Below, in pieces: positions 30,272 through 32,713 of a stretch of DNA of 32,713 bases (the first letter of the stretch is position 1; every line of letters starts with the position of its first letter). The stretch is from Clostridia bacterium. Its GTDB lineage: Bacteria; Bacillota; Clostridia; Oscillospirales; Acutalibacteraceae. Position numbers and translations under genes: made by a program. The stretch covers positions 1-32,713 of the forward strand of contig JAFPUM010000057.1 of NCBI GenBank assembly GCA_017395425.1, written 5' to 3'. Under the pieces are notes generated by a model, which searched no databases, was not told the origin of the DNA, and saw only the letters and a list, made by a program, of their open reading frames with translations.

Positions 30272-30477
30272 TTACTGCTCCTTCCTTTGCTTCCGGTTAT
30301 TTCCTTCACACCCCAGTCGATGATTGACCAGAACGCGAATACAAACAGCGCGATAAAGCAGAAATAATACTGCACCTGATTATCCAGATGCGGCTTGATC
30401 AGCTCGCAAATCTGGAAAATCCCATAGAGACTGACCGCGATCAGCACCACCCGCGACGCAATCGTAAACTTAACCAT
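30268..30477 (-). CDS. Small membrane protein, two segments
   Basis: 69 residues. Hydrophobic segments are ASRVVLIAVSLYGIFQICEL and YYFCFIALFVFAFWSIIDWG, joined by a short polar loop and followed by a basic tail KGRSSK. There is no ribosome site of its own: the ATG lies inside the stop of a 14-codon upstream reading frame (ATGGTTAA), so translation is probably re-initiation coupled. Function is unknown. Confidence 0.6.
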   Translation of the reverse strand: MVKFTIASRVVLIAVSLYGIFQICELIKPHLDNQVQYYFCFIALFVFAFWSIIDWGVKEITGSKGRSSK

Positions 30478-30514
30478 ACCGCATCATCCCGCGGTTGCCG
30501 GACTTCACTGTCAT
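30470..30514 (-). CDS. 14-codon leader peptide coupled to membrane protein gene
   Basis: A short frame MTVKSGNRGMMRYG starts at ATG 30514 with AGGGAGG eight bases upstream and ends in TAA that overlaps the next ATG by 8 bp. The strong ribosome site has no other gene to serve, which supports real translation. It may only load ribosomes for the downstream gene. It is too short for family assignment. Confidence 0.45.
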   Translation of the reverse strand: MTVKSGNRGMMRYG

Positions 30515-30568
30515 GATAAATGCCCTCCCTTAATGCTTGTCCGAAAAATTTACACATCCTGCATGTAA

Positions 30569-30781
30569 TTACAGCTTGGACAATCCGTCGGCAGCCCGTT
30601 GAAGAAGTCCGTTCAGATAAGGGATACGCACGTCGTCAGGGACGGGATACACCGCAACGTATTCATCGCCGCGCCGGTAGACCTCACAGATCGTGACATA
30701 CTCCCCGTTAGGACCGATCGGCGCCTTAGAAACTCCCACCAACACCGGCTCGGGATCCGGCTTGGACTTTTTTCTTGCCAT
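30569..30781 (-). CDS. Hypothetical early protein, 70 aa
   Basis: ATG after CAAGGAGGTGTTGAT. It begins MARKKSKPDPEPVLVGVSKA and holds PNGEYVTICEVYRRGDEYVA with YPVPDDVRIPYLNG. A basic start is followed by a small beta domain. No family or catalytic motif was recognised. It lies near the beginning of the early operon, where host-takeover proteins are common. Confidence 0.6.
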   Translation of the reverse strand: MARKKSKPDPEPVLVGVSKAPIGPNGEYVTICEVYRRGDEYVAVYPVPDDVRIPYLNGLLQRAADGLSKL

Positions 30782-30835
30782 ATATCAACACCTCCTTGTC
30801 GCATTGTATTCAGATAGTAGGTTGTACTATTCAGA

Positions 30836-31048
30836 TCAAAAAATCTGACGCATCACGTCATAAATCAACGCCGTGCCGCTGTCGGCGGTTACATCGGCAA
30901 ACTTGACCCAACCGCCTTGAAATACCGCCGTAACGTTTTCCTTGTGCGGTTCTGCGGTATAGACCAGATTGACCAGCTTACTGCCGGCGTGTGTTGCCTG
31001 CAACGCAGGCAGCAGCAGGTCACAGATTTTCTGCTTGTCTTCGTCCAT
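30836..31048 (-). CDS. Hypothetical early protein, 70 aa
   Basis: ATG at 31048, six bases after GAGGTG; the GTG three codons earlier sits in that site and is rejected. The product reads MDEDKQKICDLLLPALQATH, then NLVYTAEPHKENVTAVFQGG and ends YDVMRQIF. It resembles small acidic alpha/beta phage proteins of unknown role. It shares the early leftward transcript. Confidence 0.58.
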   Translation of the reverse strand: MDEDKQKICDLLLPALQATHAGSKLVNLVYTAEPHKENVTAVFQGGWVKFADVTADSGTALIYDVMRQIF

Positions 31049-31077
31049 TTCTATCACCTCACAACAAATTGTCGCCG

Positions 31078-31272
31078 CTATATTCTTGCGATTTGCTCCA
31101 AGGCATCTTCACATCTTTCCAGAACACTGGAAGCGCTGCGATAATTAAGATTTTTTCTTTGCAGTACAGAAATGACTTCCGCTACAATCGGTGCTTCCTT
31201 TTCTTCTCTTGCTGTAAGTATGTTTCTTGGTACTTGATTCAAAATGATTTGCCTTGCTTCTTCTGTAGTCAT
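31078..31272 (-). CDS. Hypothetical early protein, 64 aa
   Basis: ATG at 31272 follows GGGGGTGAGGGTG. The product starts MTTEEARQIILNQVPRNILT, then KEAPIVAEVISVLQRKNLNY and SASSVLERCEDALEQIARI. It is all-helical, and the end resembles a small dimerising helix pair. It lies directly after the Cro-like gene and may take part in regulation; this is only by position. Confidence 0.6.
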   Translation of the reverse strand: MTTEEARQIILNQVPRNILTAREEKEAPIVAEVISVLQRKNLNYRSASSVLERCEDALEQIARI

Positions 31273-31311
31273 CACCCTCACCCCCTCTCCATATCGCACG
31301 GAATCGCGTCT

Positions 31312-31542
31312 CTACGCGGGCTTGTCCTCGGTCTTTGTCGCTGTGGCAGAATTATTGCGGAAATAATTCGGGTCAAGATTCAGTGCGATACAGATAAGCA
31401 AAAATTCATCAGCTAAGATTCGGCGTTTACCTGTCAAAATCAGCGAAATAGTGTTAGTGTCAATGCCTGTCTTCTTTGAGATGTAAATCTGTTTAATTCC
31501 GTTTGCTACCACATAGTCATTGAGCATCTGGTTTATATACAT
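31312..31542 (-). CDS. Cro-like XRE-family regulator
   Basis: 76 residues from ATG at 31542, placed after AGAGAGGTGGTGAT. The helix-turn-helix is clear: MLNDYVVANGIKQIYISKKT and GIDTNTISLILTGKRRILAD, then LLICIALNLDPNYF. It is transcribed leftward from a near-perfect promoter as the first gene of the early operon. It is the expected lytic-side repressor of the switch, binding the AATCTA/TAGATT half-sites together with or against the CI-like protein. Confidence 0.85.
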   Translation of the reverse strand: MYINQMLNDYVVANGIKQIYISKKTGIDTNTISLILTGKRRILADEFLLICIALNLDPNYFRNNSATATKTEDKPA

Positions 31543-31559
31543 ATCATCACCACCTCTCT

Positions 31560-31582
31560 GAAATCTATGTTTTGTAGATTTC
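31560..31582. promoter_or_regulatory. Operator palindrome of the genetic switch
   Basis: GAAATCTA, 7-nt spacer, TAGATTTC: 8-bp perfect arms at the leftward start point. More half-sites (AATCTA or TAGATT) occur near 31594, 31627, 31648 and 31666, and TTTTTTAGATTTTTAT is repeated about 22 bp apart, suggesting several operators. Confidence 0.65.
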
Positions 31583-31588
31583 ACTGAT

Positions 31589-31594
31589 ATTATA
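31589..31594 (-). promoter_or_regulatory. Leftward early promoter, -10 box
   Basis: Minus-strand TATAAT, paired with TTGACA at 31612-31617. Transcription would start about 31582, within the palindrome at 31560-31582. Confidence 0.85.
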
Positions 31595-31611
31595 ATCTAT
31601 ATTTTTCAGGT

Positions 31612-31617
31612 TGTCAA
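31612..31617 (-). promoter_or_regulatory. Leftward early promoter, -35 box
   Basis: Minus-strand TTGACA, 17-bp spacer, TATAAT at 31589-31594. It is a full consensus sigma-A promoter for the Cro-like gene and early operon. Confidence 0.85.
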
Positions 31618-31659
31618 GAGCTTTTTTAGATTTTTATCTTTGTTTTTTAGATTTTTATA

Positions 31660-31688
31660 TTGACAATCTAAATTTTGAGTGGTATTAT
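31660..31688 (+). promoter_or_regulatory. Rightward repressor promoter
   Basis: TTGACA at 31660-31665, 17-bp spacer, TATTAT at 31683-31688, about 32 bp before the repressor ATG. AATCTA at 31666 overlaps its spacer, so a switch protein bound there should control it. Confidence 0.82.
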
Positions 31689-31720
31689 AAATTCAAAAGA
31701 TTCACAGGTGGGGTTATGAT

Positions 31721-32107
31721 ATGTCAAGAGAATATATTGCAAGCGTATTAAAGCGCCTAAGAGAGGCAAGCGGATTAACAGCTGATCAGGTCGGGGAAAT
31801 GGTTGGTAAAAGTGGTAAAACCGTAAATGCCTGGGAGAATAACAGAGGTCAGCCAGACGCCGAAATACTAATGCTACTTTGTGAGATTTATAGAGTAGAA
31901 GATATCCTTGCTACTTTTAAGGAAGGATACATAACAAAAAAAGCCCCCGCGATAAGCGGGAGCGATATCCAGAAGCAGAGGCTGATGGAGAATTATGAGA
32001 AGCTGAACCCGTTGGGTCAGGAGAAGCTGGTAGATTATTCCGAGGATTTGACTGAGGTTGAAAAATATACGCAGACCGAGGCTGTATTTAGTGCCAAAGA
32101 AGCCTAA
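31721..32107 (+). CDS. CI-like XRE-family repressor
   Basis: 128 residues, the only complete rightward gene. ATG follows CAGGTGGGGTTATGAT. The helix-turn-helix occupies residues 5-60 (LKRLREASGLTADQVGEMVG, then KSGKTVNAWENNRGQP). After a linker there is a helical stretch KQRLMENYEKLNPLGQEKLV, typical of short clostridial prophage repressors that lack a peptidase domain. It should keep lysogeny by blocking the leftward promoter. No RecA-type autocleavage domain is seen, so induction probably needs another route. The linker codons hold a hairpin for the opposite strand. Confidence 0.85.
   Translation: MSREYIASVLKRLREASGLTADQVGEMVGKSGKTVNAWENNRGQPDAEILMLLCEIYRVEDILATFKEGYITKKAPAISGSDIQKQRLMENYEKLNPLGQEKLVDYSEDLTEVEKYTQTEAVFSAKEA
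31935..31963 (-). terminator. Terminator for leftward transcription inside the repressor gene
   Basis: Minus strand: GCTCCCGC, loop TTATC, GCGGGGGC, then T7. It is inside the linker codons of the rightward repressor gene and points against it. Confidence 0.7.
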
Positions 32108-32157
32108 AAAATAATAACCTCCCTGCCGCTGGGATTGGTCGTCGAAGCAGCAGGGAG
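32105..32157 (-). terminator. Leftward terminator just after the repressor gene
   Basis: Minus strand: CTCCCTGC at 32157-32150 and GCAGGGAG at 32126-32119 pair, then GTTATTATTTTTT follows. The loop is long (23 nt). It would stop leftward transcripts entering from beyond the DUF4236 gene. Confidence 0.5.
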
Positions 32158-32258
32158 ATCAGGTGTCTTAGAGTATGACATTACTCCAACAAGAATTATA
32201 TCACACTAAGTGAAATTTGTCAATATCTGGTGTGAAAAATTTTTTCGGAGGTGTAATA

Positions 32259-32713
32259 ATGGGGTTAAGGTATCGCAAATCATACAAGTCTGGACCTTTC
32301 AGGGTTACTATTTCTAAAAGCGGGGTTGGTTGGTCTGTTGGAGGTAAAGGCTTTCGATATACAAAGACTGCTAATGGACGGACAAGAAAAACTTATAGTG
32401 TTCCGGGGACAGGAATAAGTTATGTTACTGAAAGCGGCAAAAAAAACAATAGTCAATCACAAACTACGCAGAAAAGTACAAGTAAAACAACCAACACAGA
32501 TCAAGAATGGGAGATTTATTCTCCGCTTTTTACGAAAGCACGTGAGATAGAAAAAGAAAATCCTGATACTGCTTTAGAACTTATCCTAAAATTAAATTTG
32601 ATGAACAGGAAAGAGCTTGCGCCAAACGATGATAGCACAAGCAAAATGAATGAGAGCAAGATAGTTGTTAGCCTTCTTTTCATAGCGCACGAGAAGTTTT
32701 CTAAAGCGGTTCA
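32259..32713 (+). CDS. DUF4236-type protein, N-terminal part (cut by window edge)
   Basis: The frame is open for 151 codons from ATG, with TCGGAGG before it. The first 55 residues match DUF4236: MGLRYRKSYKSGPFRVTISK, SGVGWSVGGKGF, then SVPGTGISYVTESGKK. A Ser/Thr/Lys/Gln-rich linker follows and then a helical region (DTALELILKLNLMNRKELAP). Short DUF4236 proteins are widespread in bacteria and mobile elements with unknown function. It is AT-rich and probably a lysogenic accessory gene. The C-terminus is not visible. Confidence 0.75.
   Translation, partial: MGLRYRKSYKSGPFRVTISKSGVGWSVGGKGFRYTKTANGRTRKTYSVPGTGISYVTESGKKNNSQSQTTQKSTSKTTNTDQEWEIYSPLFTKAREIEKENPDTALELILKLNLMNRKELAPNDDSTSKMNESKIVVSLLFIAHEKFSKAV

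Noticed and set aside
32150-32258. Attachment site or promoter right of the repressor gene
   Set aside because: TATCACAC and GTGTGA form a small inverted pair and TTGTCA resembles a -35 box, but no -10 box or integrase gene is near, so neither site is called.
1-32713. tRNA or rRNA genes
   Set aside because: No cloverleaf-type sequence with GTTCGA-like arm and matching acceptor was noticed on either strand while reading; none is claimed.

Overview
This window is most of a temperate siphovirus-type prophage, probably resident in a Clostridia-class Bacillota host. The evidence is the purine-rich AGGAGG-type ribosome sites, frequent TTG starts, a fairly GC-rich structural module, and protein types typical of clostridial gut phages: SU10-like capsid, BppU baseplate protein, Gp157, DUF669, VRR-NUC and SF3 primase-helicase. 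No host gene, integrase, holin or lysin is visible. The integrase probably lies beyond the right edge and lysis beyond the left edge, both by inference.

Layout, right to left along transcription. (1) The genetic switch at 31.3-32.1 kb has a rightward CI-like repressor and a leftward Cro-like regulator, divided by 180 bp with two near-consensus divergent promoters and repeated AATCTA/TAGATT half-sites. A partial DUF4236-type gene lies to its right. (2) The early leftward operon at 31.3-20.1 kb holds small accessory proteins, a DUF3102-like coiled-coil protein, Gp157, an AAA/Sak4-like ATPase, a DEAD-box helicase, a VRR-NUC nuclease, DUF669, a Prim-Pol/SF3 primase-helicase, MazG-like and zinc-knuckle proteins, and a sigma-like late regulator. 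A 21-bp perfect inverted repeat with telomere-like TAGGGTT iterons follows the primase gene and is a candidate origin. (3) A 14-bp stem terminator at 19.85 kb separates early from late genes. (4) The late operon runs from 19.8 kb to the left edge: small and large terminase, portal, MuF head protein with a toxin-like C-terminus and a probable immunity gene, DNA methyltransferase, scaffold, major capsid, connectors, tail completion, major tail protein, tail chaperones, tape measure, Dit, Gp37-like hub, BppU fused to an NlpC/P60-like domain, and two tandem DUF6273-like tail-tip proteins.

The main oddities are as follows. The MuF protein carries a horizontally exchanged, AT-rich C-terminal domain followed by a small overlapping gene, which is the layout of a phage polymorphic toxin and immunity pair. 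At least nine short dispersed repeats of three families sit in late and early gene junctions, usually touching or supplying the stop codon; two copies are identical over 77 bp. Two genes have AUA at the exact position where the start codon is expected. A 51-bp duplicated block near the left end encodes, at once, a C-terminal peptide, a ribosome site and the next TTG start. Intrinsic terminators lie inside coding regions, pointing against the gene that carries them.

Functions are assigned by motif and gene order read directly from the sequence; no database search was possible.
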